This document shows positions 41,901 through 52,869 of a stretch of DNA of 64,000 bases, piece after piece. Under the pieces are notes generated by a model. It searched no databases. It saw only the letters and a program-made list of their open reading frames with translations, and was not told the origin of the DNA. Position numbers and translations under genes: made by a program. This DNA comes from Sphaerolaimus hirsutus (lineage: Eukaryota > Nematoda > Chromadorea > Monhysterida > Sphaerolaimidae), in assembly GCA_964036195.1 (NCBI GenBank), contig OZ038460.1:16061504-16125503 (forward strand), given 5' to 3'. Each line of letters begins with the position of its first letter. Position 1 is the stretch's first letter.

Positions 41901-43706
41901 GTGAAATTATAAAAAGTGAGAAAATGACGTTTTTGCAAGCAAAAATGTGTACAAAAAAACCCCAGCGTCCATTTTATACCACTTTTCTGGCATCCAACAG
42001 TGTTTTGAGACCTTTATGAACAACTGTGGATGCCAGAACATTGGCCAAAATCTCTATCCCAAGACCCTAATCCCGATCCCGAAAAAATGCCAATCCCGAC
42101 CCCGATCCCGCGACCCCAATCCCGGCCAATCCCGATCCCGAAATCTCAAAAAAAACAATCCCGATCCCGATCCCAATCCCGAAAAGTCAATCCCGTTTGA
42201 ACCCTAGTTGTTGCCAATAAAAACTACAACGTTATATTTATCTGGTAGAAAGGAATGTTGGCTAAATGTACTTACAATTGAGGCGTCTAATTCTAAAAGT
42301 TGACAAGTCCGCAAAATGCGATTTTGAGTACCTAAATCGTATTTTACGTTTCCGATCCAATTCCAGGTTCATCCTGCGTGTCCAATTTGGCTCTCTCGCG
42401 CCTACCATTAAGTTCCGAATGTTGACAATAATGTGTCAAATTTTCAGCCCCTGCTCTCAACGTACATGTGATAAATGGGGTGTAATTCAATTTGGACTGA
42501 GCAAAACCGTTTTGTGGGATGGACTTGTCGACTTCTTGCATTTGCAAAAAATTTTGTTCCCAGCGAAGCGGAGGCTGCCTTAGTGCAATTTATGGACTTG
42601 TTGACTTTTAGAATTAGCTGTCCATGCGGATTTACATTTCTTGCTATTATTCCCAACAAAAAAGGAAGTGGATGATGGACTTGTCGACTTTTAGCCCAAA
42701 ACTAAGTGGACTTGTCGACTTGTTGCTGAAATTTTTCCATTTTTAACTAAAAATGTCAAATTTGACACTATCATATATGGGCATGTGAGGTCAAAAATTT
42801 ATGGCAAATTATGAAAAATGTGCGGGAGCAGCCACAGATGACGTTTCTCGGCCTAACTCGAACTTTTCATTTTTTGGACTTGTTAACTTTTAGAATTGGA
42901 GCCTCAACTAAAAATTGATGAGATTTATATGTAGCGTTTGCACGATATGACTTTTCGATATCAATATACGATATTTTTCTGAAACTCGATATTCGATATC
43001 GATATGATATGGAGCAAAAGCAAAACAGCGAAAAACCGAGCCCGAAAATACCGTGCGCTTCGGTTCTCCATCAATGTTTTTAGGTAAATATTTACACATT
43101 TTTTATCTTTTTGTTCCCAGCATGCAGCTTATTCAATGGAAAATCGAGTGTTTTGGAATTATTGTCAGCTATGGTTTTTTAAACCAATGATAGCATCCTG
43201 GGGGCAGTCCCAAGCCCTGTAAAGTGTAAAGTAAAGTGTCAAATGTAAAGTCAAACGCAGAGTAAAATGTCAATTGTCATGTGAAGTGTCGAATGTTAAG
43301 TTAAGTGCAAAGTAAAGTGTCAATCAAAACAAAAAAGAAACGATTTTATTACTGAACTTTGCATGACAATTGACAGGTTACTTTGCATTTGACTTTCCAT
43401 TTGACACTTTACTTTTCAGTTGACTTTACATTTGACACTTTACTTTACACTTTACAGGGCTTGGGACTGCCACCAGGGGCGCTATAAAGCTGTGTATCGT
43501 CCGGGGCATTGTGCACGGGGGGCGGTTCACACGGAGAAAAACGGTACTGAGCAGTCTGACATGGACAGAGAGCTAATGCATTGGGGGTTAACTCCCGCCA
43601 ACCCCAATTATACAACCCCCCCCAAACCTTGAATTCTTTTCCAGTGTTGTCCTGCAGCGTCAAGTCGGCGCCGCTGCGCTTGGAGCTCAGGGGGCAGTCC
43701 CAAGCC
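38965..43706 (-). CDS. BTB (POZ) domain gene, partial, exons scattered among MITEs
   Basis: Four minus-strand exons join in frame: 43706/43689-43628 (SGADLTLQDNTGKEFK), 41654-41489 (VHKLVLCVRSSIFKELF...GLYLG), 39859-39771 (VYELKFSRDEVSVCELLDLV) and 39091-38965 (EMIVNDILTSTTDEN...AHLYDFGAELC). Together they spell a BTB fold: the D-x-T-L strand, the HKxVL..RSxxFK core, the E-LL-LV-MYQL helix, then a BACK-like start. BTB proteins dimerise and often serve as Cullin-3 adaptors or transcription factors; which applies here is unknown. The N-terminus before the first exon and the C-terminus after the donor at 38964 are not resolved. Every intron is loaded with mobile elements, and the 39092-39770 intron is nearly all one element. 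An open segment at 43960-44056 (contains EHFPGALITRINCNK) might be further upstream exon, but its frame does not join. Confidence 0.75.
39105..39740. mobile_element. TIR element forming most of a BTB-gene intron, copy 1
   Basis: Ends TGAGGCGTCTAATTCTAAAAG and (inverted) TGAGGCATCCAATTCTAAAAG, each followed by GTCGACAAGTCC. It is 636 bases of a 679-base intron. A second copy is at 42279-42906 in another intron of the same gene. Confidence 0.85.
40111..40660. mobile_element. TA-flanked MITE, CCGTATATCC ends, in a BTB-gene intron
   Basis: TA-CCGTATATCCTTGAATAAGA ... TCTTATTCAAGGATATACGG-TA. Outside it, 39895-40110 and 40770-40930 form another inverted pair (AAGTACG/TACTTT blocks), so it is nested in an older fold-back. 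Confidence 0.8.
40935..41300. repeat. hAT-MITE remnant
   Basis: Shares TTTTAGCGATTTTTC, CTATTTATCCCTCCAGAGGAGCGATT and AGAATACCCCTG blocks with 30600-30860 and 44400-44740. Confidence 0.5.
41692..41742. repeat. perfect 23-base palindrome with 5-base loop
   Basis: GTGACGCCTCACCCTGTGGA-GCG, loop TCAGG, then the exact reverse complement. It lies 38 bases from the acceptor of the BTB core exon (intron side), immediately before the hAT-like element. Confidence 0.9.
41754..42206. mobile_element. hAT-like MITE built of CCCGAT repeats, 8-base duplication
   Basis: Ends TAGGTTTCAAACGGGAT / ATCCCGTTTGAACCCTA flanked by GTTGTTGC on both sides (41746-41753 and 42207-42214). The inside is mostly GATCCCGATCCCG-type repeats in both orientations. 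Confidence 0.85.
42279..42906. mobile_element. TIR element in a BTB-gene intron, copy 2
   Basis: Same ends and internal order as 39105-39740 (GGACTTGTCGACTTTTAG, GGCATGTGAGGTCAAAAA, ACGTTTC.CGGCCTAACTCGA). Confidence 0.85.
43199..43476. mobile_element. splice-ended MITE, complete copy 1
   Basis: GGGGGCAGTCCCAAGCCCTG-TAAAGTGTAAAG at the left and its inverse CTTTACAG-GGCTTGGGACTGCCACC at the right. The left end reads CCT|GTAAAG (donor-like) and the right CTTTACAG| (acceptor-like); being inverted repeats, the same holds on the other strand. Confidence 0.85.
43477..43627. other. GC-rich spacer between two MITEs
   Basis: Intronic for the minus-strand BTB gene if the donor at 43627 is used. The plus-strand frame (ORF 43420-43632) is open and GC-rich, but I see no family. 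Confidence 0.4.
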
Positions 43707-43957
43707 CTGTAAAGTGTAAAGTAAAGTGTCAAACGTAAAGTAAAGTGTCATGTACAATGTCAATCAAAACAAAAAAGAAAAGATTTTATTACTGAACTTT
43801 GCATGACAATTGACTCTTTACATTTGTCATGACAATTGACACTTTGCATTGACATTTTACATGACAATTGACACTTTACATTTGTCATGACAATTGACAC
43901 TTGGCATTGACATTTTACACTTTACTTTACACATTACAGTGCTTGGGACTGGCACCA
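43691..43957. mobile_element. splice-ended MITE, complete copy 2
   Basis: Same ends as 43199-43476. On the minus strand its CTTTACAG supplies a possible acceptor at 43707 for the first recognised BTB exon. Confidence 0.85.
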
Positions 43958-44197
43958 GGTCCACGTACAGCCTCCTGCTCAGCAAACGACAGCCAGCGCC
44001 AAAACTTTTGCAGAAAACCTTATTGCAGTTGATCCGTGTGATGAGTGCGCCAGGAAAGTGTTCCTTGACAAAAAATTAAATGACCACTTTATATACATAC
44101 TACGGTTCTCGTGTGGACGCAATTCGCTGCATCAATAAGCGCCGTGCATTTTCACGTTTTGGGGCATCTAAAAGTGCTAGCGCCAAGCACCACAAGC

Positions 44198-45157
44198 CAG
44201 GGCCGTATCCAGGGGGGGTGGCAGGGGTCTCGAATTGGGGGGGGGTGTTGGGGGGGTTACCCCCCCCCCCAAACCGCCCAGCTATCTATCTATCCCGGAG
44301 GCCGCTCAGCTATCTATCTATCCCGGAGGCAAAATTTTGGGCTACTACCCCCTAAAGCCCCCCCCCAAATCGCCCAGCTATCTACCTATCTGGAGCGATT
44401 TTTCAGAAACTTTACCCCAATACTCGCTCAAAATCGCTATTTTTCATACCTATATATAGATTTTCACCTCCAAAATCACTAGTTCATGTGTCGAACTGCC
44501 TATTTTCAGCTATTTTAAGTACTATATTCTCTTGTATACCGATTTTGAGCTTTTTTACACCTACTTTGAGCGATTTTTCTCCCTTTTCTCCGTTCTATGC
44601 CCCGAAAAAGCCTATATATCAAACCACCACAACCCCCCCCCAAAACCCCCCCAACCCCCCCAGAAAAATTTTCAGCTATCTATCCCTCCGGAGGAGCGAT
44701 TTGCTATCTATCCAACCACTCGGAGGGTCAAGATACTATTTGCTTTGCAATTCGATTTGCTATATATCCGCTGCAGCCCCCCCCCCTTCCCGGGGCGAGA
44801 CCAGAAAGTGACCGGAAAATGCGACTTTTTCAATGTCAGCATAAAAAATTTGGCGCGCAAGCGCGCATTCTTCACCAGGCATAACGTATAATCATCACAT
44901 TTGCTCCATGTGGCCTCCAATCGCTATAAATACACTCATTGTTGTGCTTTTTGCTGTTTTGTATGTAAATTTACATACATATACAGCGTTCCATGGCGCT
45001 GGCACCAACGCCAATGGCGCCATGGCGTGGCGCCTACTAATGGCGCCAGCGCCATGGCGCCATTCCGCCACTATGTAGCTAAAATTTTAGCCCCCCCCCT
45101 TTGCCGGCCTACGTAAACAAGCAGCCTCCCCGCTCAAAAATCCTGGATACGTCCCTG
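44198..45157. mobile_element. composite hAT MITE with 8-base duplication
   Basis: CAGGGCCGTATCCAGG at the left, GGATACGTCCCTG at the right, flanked by CCACAAGC on both sides (44190-44197 and 45158-45165). The inside includes nested CTATCTATCC and GGCGCCAGCGCCATGGCGCC blocks. Confidence 0.9.
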
Positions 45158-45228
45158 CCACAAGCGAACCGCCGAATCATGGCACCACACGACAAAAGCG
45201 CATTGGCGCTTTCCAGAATCATGGAGCC

Positions 45229-46200
45229 AGGGACGTACGCAGGGGGGGCGGGGCGGCCGCCCCCCCCCGTTCCCAGGCCGGACAAAAAAAATGTGCCAGG
45301 AATGGCACTTTGTGAAGCGATTTTGTACCCACTTTGCAAAAATTTTGCGCACAAGCGCGCATTTCCGCACCGCACGCTATCTATGATTCATTTTTACTTT
45401 CCAGAGTGAAATCACCACTAAAAATGCCCTCAATGCCGTGCCCGGTACCATAAATTTAGGCACAAATGGCGCACCACACACTCAAAATTTTCAAGTGCAG
45501 TTCGAACGTTTTTGAGTTCTACCAAGGCGGAACTCCAAGTGCAGTTCGAACAATTTTTTAAAGGATTTTTAGGGCATTTTTTGGACATTCAAACGGAGTC
45601 CGGACGAATTCGTACACTTTTCGCTGATTTGTGTGTCATAACATTTCCACGCAGCAAGTTTCAAAATGATTGGGACACTTTCAATTCCGCCCTTGACTTT
45701 CAATTCAACCCATTAGAGAAGGTTGTTGTGAGAAACACATCTCACTTATCTTGCCAAATATATTTGTGAAAAAAATTTTATAGGTAGATCTAGGCTTTGT
45801 CTTCAAAAATGAATAGATAAATTTTTTTGTAATATCAACTTGTTTAAAAGGTATTGAAGTTCACCGTGTGGCATATTTGTGTAAACCGAAACTGAATTCC
45901 ACCCTCTAGAAAGTGTCCCAATGTTTTCTTGCCTAGATGGCACACTGCACACTCAAAAGAGTGCGGACGTTGTTCAAACGCTTTGCGCTTTCCGCCTTTT
46001 CCGAATTAATTCGGCCCATGCACAATTCCGCCATGAGTAAAAAAGTGCGGACGTTGTTCAGACGCATTGCGCTTTCCGCCTTTTCCGAATTAATTCCGCC
46101 CGTGCACAATTCGAGGCAATTCCGCCGTCGAAAAAGTGTTCGAACGTTTCATGTGCGGAATTGAAATCGAGGGCGGTTCGTGTAAGGGTATAGGCGCACT
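45229..46200. repeat. hAT-MITE fragment and TGGCGCAC-family repeats
   Basis: Begins CAGGGACGTACGCAGGGGGG with no matching right end. Then fragments of the 38513-38751 family and a tandem pair of 84 bases (GTGCGGACGTTGTTCA at 45961 and 46045). Confidence 0.55.
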
Positions 46201-47844
46201 GAACAAGTGCAAACACCCTAAATTTTCATTTTATTTATTTTTCCCAACACTAGTTCACAAACACTATCTATAAGTAGCAAATATAAGATAGGAATTTCTT
46301 AATTATAATCTACGTCATTACCATTACACAAACAGTAGACTTTTGTCGCAAACTAGGAGATAGTCTCATTATATTTAGTATTTAGAGACGCTTTTTCGCT
46401 CCACATGATTGAGTGTTATGGCATTTTGAAGACGTGCACGCCCACAGAACCTTTGTAATCACCAGCAGTATACTCGGCAATACTGCATGTGAATAGGTTT
46501 TTACTTAATTGCGCCGACTACCAGAAAACGGCAGTCACTTGGAGTTTTGCTTTTGGAATAAGAAATACATCGATGAGATAAAAAGGTACCTATCAAAATA
46601 TCAAGTCTGAGGATGGCGGTTAAGCTCGCAGTGGACTCACAACCTGGACATTTGAGCCACCGCTCATGATGTCCGAAATGGCTCAAATGTCCGAAATGTC
46701 ACTTCTCACATCCAATTTGACTGCCTTTCTTTGGTGGATTTGTTTACAATTTGCTATATAAATTTGTTAGTTCTTTTAATAATTTTGACTCAGTAATATA
46801 GCTTAACCTAACAACTAAAACCTAAAATCAACTAATCATAAATACCAGAAGTAATTAAAACACCACAGTCAAAAACTTTATAATTATACCTAATTAAACC
46901 ATCAAATTTAAATCTCTTTTTCAACATAGACTAGGGTTGGGAAGTTGGCACTTCTACCCTAGGTTGGTACTTTAAATTATGGCTCCCTCGATTAACACCT
47001 CGTTCCACAACCGTTGGAACCCCATTTCTCTGTAGTATTAAAGTCCAAAAATGATATATTTTCCATTGTAATTTCTGGCAATGCAAAATCGTAATGGCTA
47101 CAATACAGGTAAATAAAGACAGAAAAAATAAAAACTGCTCAAACAAAAGGTAATTGAAGGTATGTCTCCCTTTAGTTTGCAGTCCAATTATATACTTTAC
47201 AAAATTCCGTTTTTTCAGAATTCCGTTTTTGGTTAAAACACTTTTGCTCAATACTTAATTAAATGAATTAATTAATTAAGTCAAACAAAAAATTAAGTAA
47301 ACAACACTTGTTCAATGACAAAAAATAAAATACAAAGAATGGTAATTAATAAATAGAAGCTTCACAGAATCGTTATTTCCTGTCTCAAACCTTGGAAGGA
47401 TGAGGACCAGTGCCTGATCAACACCAGTCATCGACCTACTAAATATGATGCCAGGAAAGAGGTGAGTGGAACTTTTCATTCTGAATTCCGATTTAGATAT
47501 TTAGGTATGTTTACACAAATGTAGAACCATTTTATTTCCGCGTAGTGAATCAAATATTGCATGCACACTTTAGAGTAAAACCGTTTTATTTCACACGCTG
47601 TTCATGCAACTGAAAACTTGTTTTTACTTGTAGTAAAATCTATTATGTATTTACATTGATGCTGAAAAATCGTATTTTGCGCGCAACATTTAACCGCGAG
47701 TAAGAAATTCTAACATTGTATTTATAACTTATAACTAATTAGTGATAGAAATGTCTGGTGGGAAGTCACTAGACAGCACCGGACAGCACAATGCTAACAT
47801 TCAGCAAACAGGGCTGTGATACCCAAGGTAATGGGGTGTGCCTA
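46201..47844. other. stretch without a supported gene
   Basis: AT-rich. One exon-like segment lies at about 47385-47461 on the plus strand (contains DEDQCLINTSHRPTKYDARK and a strong AAAGAG|GTGAGT donor), but no acceptor or partner exon is convincing. Confidence 0.4.
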
Positions 47845-48156
47845 TTACAGCCTCATGTTGGAGTGCACACCTGCAATCCCAATGTCCCTAGGTTGCAGAA
47901 TTTGCCTGCATGCATCACCCAGCGCTAGTGGCAGATGCACTGCCAGGGCCCCATTGATGAAGCTGTCCCCCCCATGCCGCCGACATGGAAGAGGCGTGTA
48001 CCACAGTCCAACAACAAGTGCATCCGCTGTGGTTGACACCTGCTCAAACCGTTGTGCTGCAAACCGTTGATGGTGTATGTAAAATGCCCACACCCAGGAT
48101 GGGTTCCTGTGGCCACCTGACAGCAGGTCAGCAGGAGGGTCAGGAATTACGGCCAT
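47845..48156 (-). CDS. hypothetical protein, 103 residues
   Basis: One open frame from ATG 48156 to TAA, GC-richer than its surroundings and without low-complexity sequence (NPSWVWAFYIHHQRF; HLPLALGDACRQILQPRD). No signal peptide, membrane segment or recognised domain. It could be one exon of a larger gene; an acceptor-like GACAGCAG lies just upstream of the ATG. The opposite strand is also partly open. Confidence 0.35.
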   Translation of the reverse strand: MAVIPDPPADLLSGGHRNPSWVWAFYIHHQRFAAQRFEQVSTTADALVVGLWYTPLPCRRHGGDSFINGALAVHLPLALGDACRQILQPRDIGIAGVHSNMRL

Positions 48157-48502
48157 TCCTAACTGCTGTCTAGTTGATGTAGTGTGTTGGGACTAACACT
48201 GCAAAGTTGTTGCTTTTTGTATGAATGCCAAGCATGGCAAAGATATGACAGTTAACGCGTTTTTTCTAATTCAATTTACTTTACATTAACGCGCTGCATA
48301 ACACAAATGCTTTAGAATTACAAAATATACATGTAACTAGCAAATCACTAATCACTAAACAAGAGAAATCATGCCACTGCATGGTGCCTCAAACTGGAAA
48401 ATTCCCAAATACAAAAAATGTCCTCTAAATGTTAAAAATGTAAATAACCAAACACGAGTGAGATAGATGAAAAGTGAGATTGCCAAGCTTTAAATGCACT
48501 TA

Positions 48503-49170
48503 CACAGGGAAAAGTGATTTTCTGACAGCTCGCTGACAGTTCGCTTGACAACCATCAAAATATGTGGTAGCTCACTGACAAAAATTTTCAACTTACTGAC
48601 AGCTCGCTGACAACTAAATTGCTGCATGCTGCAGCTCGCTGACAATTGGCTGACAAAATGCACAACATTAGGTTATTTATTTGACCCAAAGTAAGTAAGC
48701 TCAACATAGCTTGCATATGTGCATATTTTTGCAAGTCAATATGATGATAAAAGCAAGATGAAAAGAAGTTAGTTTAAAAAACCATAAATTTGTTCTTCTG
48801 ATTGCATTTCAGTGCAGGAAGTGTGAATTGTCTGTGGTGTCTGTGTAGAAGTGTGGCTTCTGATTGTTTGATTTGTTCATACATTGACACTTTTACACTG
48901 TTGCTGCACTCATTTACCTATCTGTTTACATTGGGCCAAAAACGAATTGCACCTGCCTAAATGTATCCTGCAATGCAAGCATTTCAGCCAGTATTCTGAC
49001 AGCTCGCTGACAGCAACGCTGCTGCTTTTAGAATGTGCCTGCAGCTCGCTGACATACGCTGACAGTGTGCTGACAGTCGGCTGACATACGCTGACAGTTC
49101 GCTGACAACCGTAAACAAATGTATGTCAGCAAACTGTCAGCTAGCTGTCAGAAAATCACTTTTCCCTGTG
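48503..49170. mobile_element. Harbinger-like non-autonomous element, TTA duplication
   Basis: Ends CACAGGGAAAAGTGATTTTC / GAAAATCACTTTTCCCTGTG with further pairing through CTGACAGCT. TTA flanks both sides, the 3-base target duplication typical of PIF/Harbinger elements. Inside, GCTGACAG/GCTGACAA recurs many times near both ends. No transposase. Confidence 0.8.
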
Positions 49171-49192
49171 TTATTTACAATTTACACACAAC

Positions 49193-49880
49193 TTAAATCC
49201 ACAAAATCATGCCCAACATGACCACCAGCGCCAACGTGAAGTGCACTTTCATGATCTGGCCGGAATTGCACAGGTCGCCAGTGCAATAGCAATGGTGCTG
49301 GAAAATGCCAGACTCCCACTCGCGAGTCTCACAGGTATCCTCCAGCGGCGTGGCGCCAAAACCGCAGGTCTTCTGGGTGGACAGCGCGGCTGAAAGATGG
49401 AAATACATAGTAGAAATGCCACAGGAAATGGTAAGTGACAATTGAAACCCACTGCCGAGCATCGTGTCAATCTTGATGCAGTAGTGCCCAGTGCACTGGC
49501 CGCAGGGCAAGCTGTCTGGATGCTGGCGCCAGTTGGGCATCACCACACAGTCATGGCAGGTGGACGCTGAAAATGCACATGTTTCCCACTAAATACTGAC
49601 TTACTTTGCACTGACTGACACCCACTAGAAAACACTAACCAGTAGCAAATGGCCAGGGTAAATACCCATACAGCCCCATCAACAGCGCCCCACCAGCCAC
49701 CAGCAACACCAGCCCCAAGATGACAGAAATCCCAGCCAGGGACCGAAACGACCAGCTGGACTTGTGTCTGGAGTGCCACTGCCAACCTCCAGTCGTTTTC
49801 CGGTGGCGGGAAGCATCAGCAGAAATGCCCGGGATGAGGGGCAGGCGGCCAGCCATGTTGCAGAACTGATAACCAGGCAT
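49193..49880 (-). CDS. small membrane protein with Ly6-like cysteine domain
   Basis: Minus-strand exons 49880-49640, 49566-49453 and 49389-49193 (TAA) join in phase. Starts at 49880 or 49856 (MAGRLPLIPG) are both possible. A cytoplasmic stretch of ~35 residues is followed by a hydrophobic segment (GISVILGLVLLVAGGALL). A cysteine-rich ectodomain (TCHDCVVMPN; CGQCTGHYC; TCETREWE) ends in CYCTGDLCN, the CxC..D.CN closing motif of Ly6/uPAR-type three-finger domains. A second hydrophobic C-terminal tail (FTLALVVMLGMILWI) could be a membrane anchor or GPI signal. Ly6 proteins usually have only an N-terminal signal and a GPI tail, so the long N-terminal cytoplasmic part is unusual. Confidence 0.65.
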
Positions 49881-49929
49881 CAAGGTAACTTCACAAAAAA
49901 CTGATAAAATTGCAGTAAGACTGTATGTG

Positions 49930-50385
49930 TCAGTCAGGTGTCTACCAAATTCATAGTATTTATACACTCATTTATTTGACATTTGCAATTTATTTTAACT
50001 AACCCAATAAACATTCAAGACTAGCAGTCACTTAGACAAAATTTCACACATTTTACACTTCACATTTTACTTTTCACTAACAGTCAAATTACAAATCGCT
50101 TTTAAGACAAAATTAATACATTTTACACTTTGCCACTCAATCTTTTCCGCTTTAAATTCTAAACCAAACAATTAAAAACACAGGCTATTTTACACATTTT
50201 ACTAAAATCAAAATCACTTCACATAAACATTTTACATTTTACCACAGAACTCTAGCTTCACTGACTTCACTAAACCTGTTATCAAAGAAATAAACCTAAC
50301 TCTACTCCCAACTTCAATGCCCTGAACTTTTACCATTTACAAAAACACATTTTACACAGTTTACTCCAAATCACTCCATACTCTC
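49930..50385. other. intergenic, AT-rich
   Basis: Many CATTTTACA/TTTTACAC blocks; no gene seen. Confidence 0.5.
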
Positions 50386-52843
50386 TCACACTTCGGACAC
50401 CAAGACCCCGCGGTCGACCAAGTAGGCAGGTGAAGAGCTGAAAATAAAAAGCAAAGGTAAAAATAACAAATTTCACAAGTAACATAACTACAAAACAATT
50501 TAATAAATAAAACATTAATTTTCACTCACGAGGGTTGTGTGGGCATGCCAATGAACATCTCCACAGTCTCATTGGTGATCTGCATTCCGTCCAGGGCTGA
50601 TCTGTAGCTGGCCATCGACTGGCAATCTAAAAACAAAAATAATATCAACTTTAAAATACTTAAACACTACCTAAACCTAACTAAAAAATGATAAATTCAA
50701 ATATTTCTCACCCTCGGGATTAGCACTTTCTTCACCAGTGGCACTTGGCACGTCAGCCATAGCTAGTTCTTGGGAGTGCAAGCTGATGTCACTGGACTGG
50801 TTCAGGTGAGATTGCACCTTCTGGTAAATGCCAAACAGCGACCAAGCAGTCACCATCAGGCCAATGACTGTGCCCAGGACCGAGAAACCCACCACCAGTG
50901 CAGCAAATACCTGCAACTAATAACACTTAACCCAAAATGCACAACACACACTAAAAACCAACAACACCACTTACATCATAAGACTCATCAGAATCGCCAC
51001 CAGATGGACTGCCAGAAGTGGTGCCAGAGACCGTGGACAGCAAGGCTGTTGTTTCACTGCCCAGAGTGGTGGTGGATGGCAGGAGCGAGCTGCTGATCGA
51101 AGGTGTGGATGTAGTAACCAGAGTGGTAGGTTTGCTGGCATCTGTGCTGCTGCTGGCCATTGTTGTGTGGTGGTTGTGGACTGCCTCACTGCAATCAACA
51201 AAATAGCACTCAAAATAGGTAACTATAGATCAACCATTTTTAACCACAACCCCAACTGAACTCATACTCACCATAAGCAATCAATTTGTCCCCAGTCTGA
51301 ATGCCATAATATTGGAGGGTTCGATGCTGTGCCAAATAGCGGTGCTGGCTGTCCATCAAGCTGACAGGTTCCACACCCAGGCCGAAGTGATGAACAGCCA
51401 CATCGTGCAGCACCCTGACCTTCATGTCAGGCTCCACAGCAACTTCAGCCACCTGCCCAGCGCACAGTCCATGGCAGAAAATCTGCACCCTGCATAATAA
51501 AAATTGTAATTAACTTATGTAACTTATTCCATTGTGAATTGTCAAGGGTAAGAACTCTACACCTGAGGTGAGTGAAAACGGTAAGGCTGTAGTGAATTCA
51601 ACCCACTGACAACTAACCAACCAACATAAACCACAACAAAAACATCTAATATTTACCCAAAAATATCCTAAATAAAATACTCACTTCAAGAAAACTGGAG
51701 TAGTTATGGCCACCGTGGTGCTGCTGGTAGATGGACTGGGAGCAGCCATCTCAGCTTTGGTTGGCGCCAAACTGTAACAAACAAAAATAAAAATGTCAGG
51801 TTATATATTTAATAAATTGACGCTTTGAAACACATCCATTTAAAACATGACAAATAACCCAAAATTAGAACCCACTTTTCAGTCAGGGTCACGCGAATCC
51901 AATCGAACAGGTCCTGTGCCAGGATGGTGGAGGACACAGCCCTCTCAGTAGTCAACCTACAAAAGGAAAGGAAGACTACACCCAGGTATGCCATTTCTAC
52001 AGAAAATGGTGAACCAGGTAAATTTACAAAACACATAACTTACACAACCCACTGTCAGCCAAACCACATAAACCAATAACAAGAACTAACTGAAAATCCC
52101 AAAACACTGTACCACACCACTCACCTGGGCCCAACGCCCAACTCGACCAACTTGCTGGATCCAGTCCCAGGTGCCACCGAGGTTGGCAGCTTGCCAACAG
52201 TCACCACAGTTGAAGGCCTAGAAAAGTGGTAAGTCATGGAAAGATTGGGTACAAAACCAGTGAATACCCTAAGTAAAATGACACATTTTACAGGTAAAAT
52301 TCAGAAAAACTTAATTTCAAAAATCACAAACAAAACACTCAAATCCCGAAAGCCAACCAACTCGGTTTTCTGCCAGGTGGTAGTGGACAAGGGCCTGGAA
52401 GTGGACACCACTGGGCCGAAATCCTGTGAAAAAGGGGGTAAAAAACTGTCAAATATTTATTTGCATTTCCATTTCCAACAAAATATTTACCACCCCCCAC
52501 AAATTCAATTTACTATAAAAACCCAAGTACTTTCTCAAATAACCTTTTTTTACCAGTAAAATTCACATTCCAACCCCAATTGCCCATCAAAAACACCCAT
52601 ACTCACTTCATGACACATGGTAATCTTCCCAAAGCGGTTCAGCTCAGACAGGGGTGGACAATGGTCACCATGCCAGAGGACCAGGAATGGACCACCAGGA
52701 ATGTGGCGCGCCCAGGGGACTTTGGCAGCCTGCTGCAACTGCTCGCGAGTGCCATTACACCTTAGGACCAAATCAGCCAGGTCCAAACTGCACAGGCCGC
52801 CCAGAAAACCCGACCCAGCCAGATGGATACTGCACAGCAGAAC
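50386..52843 (-). CDS. type I membrane protein with ubiquitin-like exon and mucin-like stalk (5' end missing)
   Basis: Ten minus-strand exons join in phase: 52843-52607, 52423-52362, 52217-52125, 51956-51876, 51771-51685, 51489-51272, 51180-50975, 50910-50712, 50626-50530 and 50437-50386 (TGA). Exon 51489-51272 (VQIFCHGLCAGQVAEVAV...TLQYYGIQTGDKLIAYG) has the strand-helix-strand pattern and the LxxYGIxxGDxL end of a ubiquitin-like domain. The first exon may be a divergent second copy (GGPFLVLWHGDHCPPLSEL). Ser/Thr-rich linkers (STSSTTVAITTP; STDASKPTTLVTTSTPS) look heavily O-glycosylated. A single membrane segment (VFAALVVGFSVLGTVIGLMV) precedes a ~110-residue cytoplasmic tail. No ATG was found for the first exon, so upstream exons exist. 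Ubiquitin-like folds outside the membrane are rare, so the topology needs care. Confidence 0.65.
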
Positions 52844-52869
52844 CTGGATATGGAATTGGATACAAGATA

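Noticed and set aside
41758-42205. CRISPR-like array (regular GATCCCG repeats)
   Set aside because: Eukaryotic context, repeats far too short, no spacers; it is the inside of a hAT-like MITE.
43960-44056. Upstream exon of the BTB gene (EHFPGALITRINCNK)
   Set aside because: Open on the minus strand, but its frame does not continue into the next exon through the available splice sites; kept only as a possibility.
44488-44891. Overlapping plus-strand ORFs rich in Pro
   Set aside because: Products of C-tracts in the composite hAT element.
47385-47461. Plus-strand exon with a strong donor
   Set aside because: No convincing acceptor, start or partner exon; the opposite strand is equally open.
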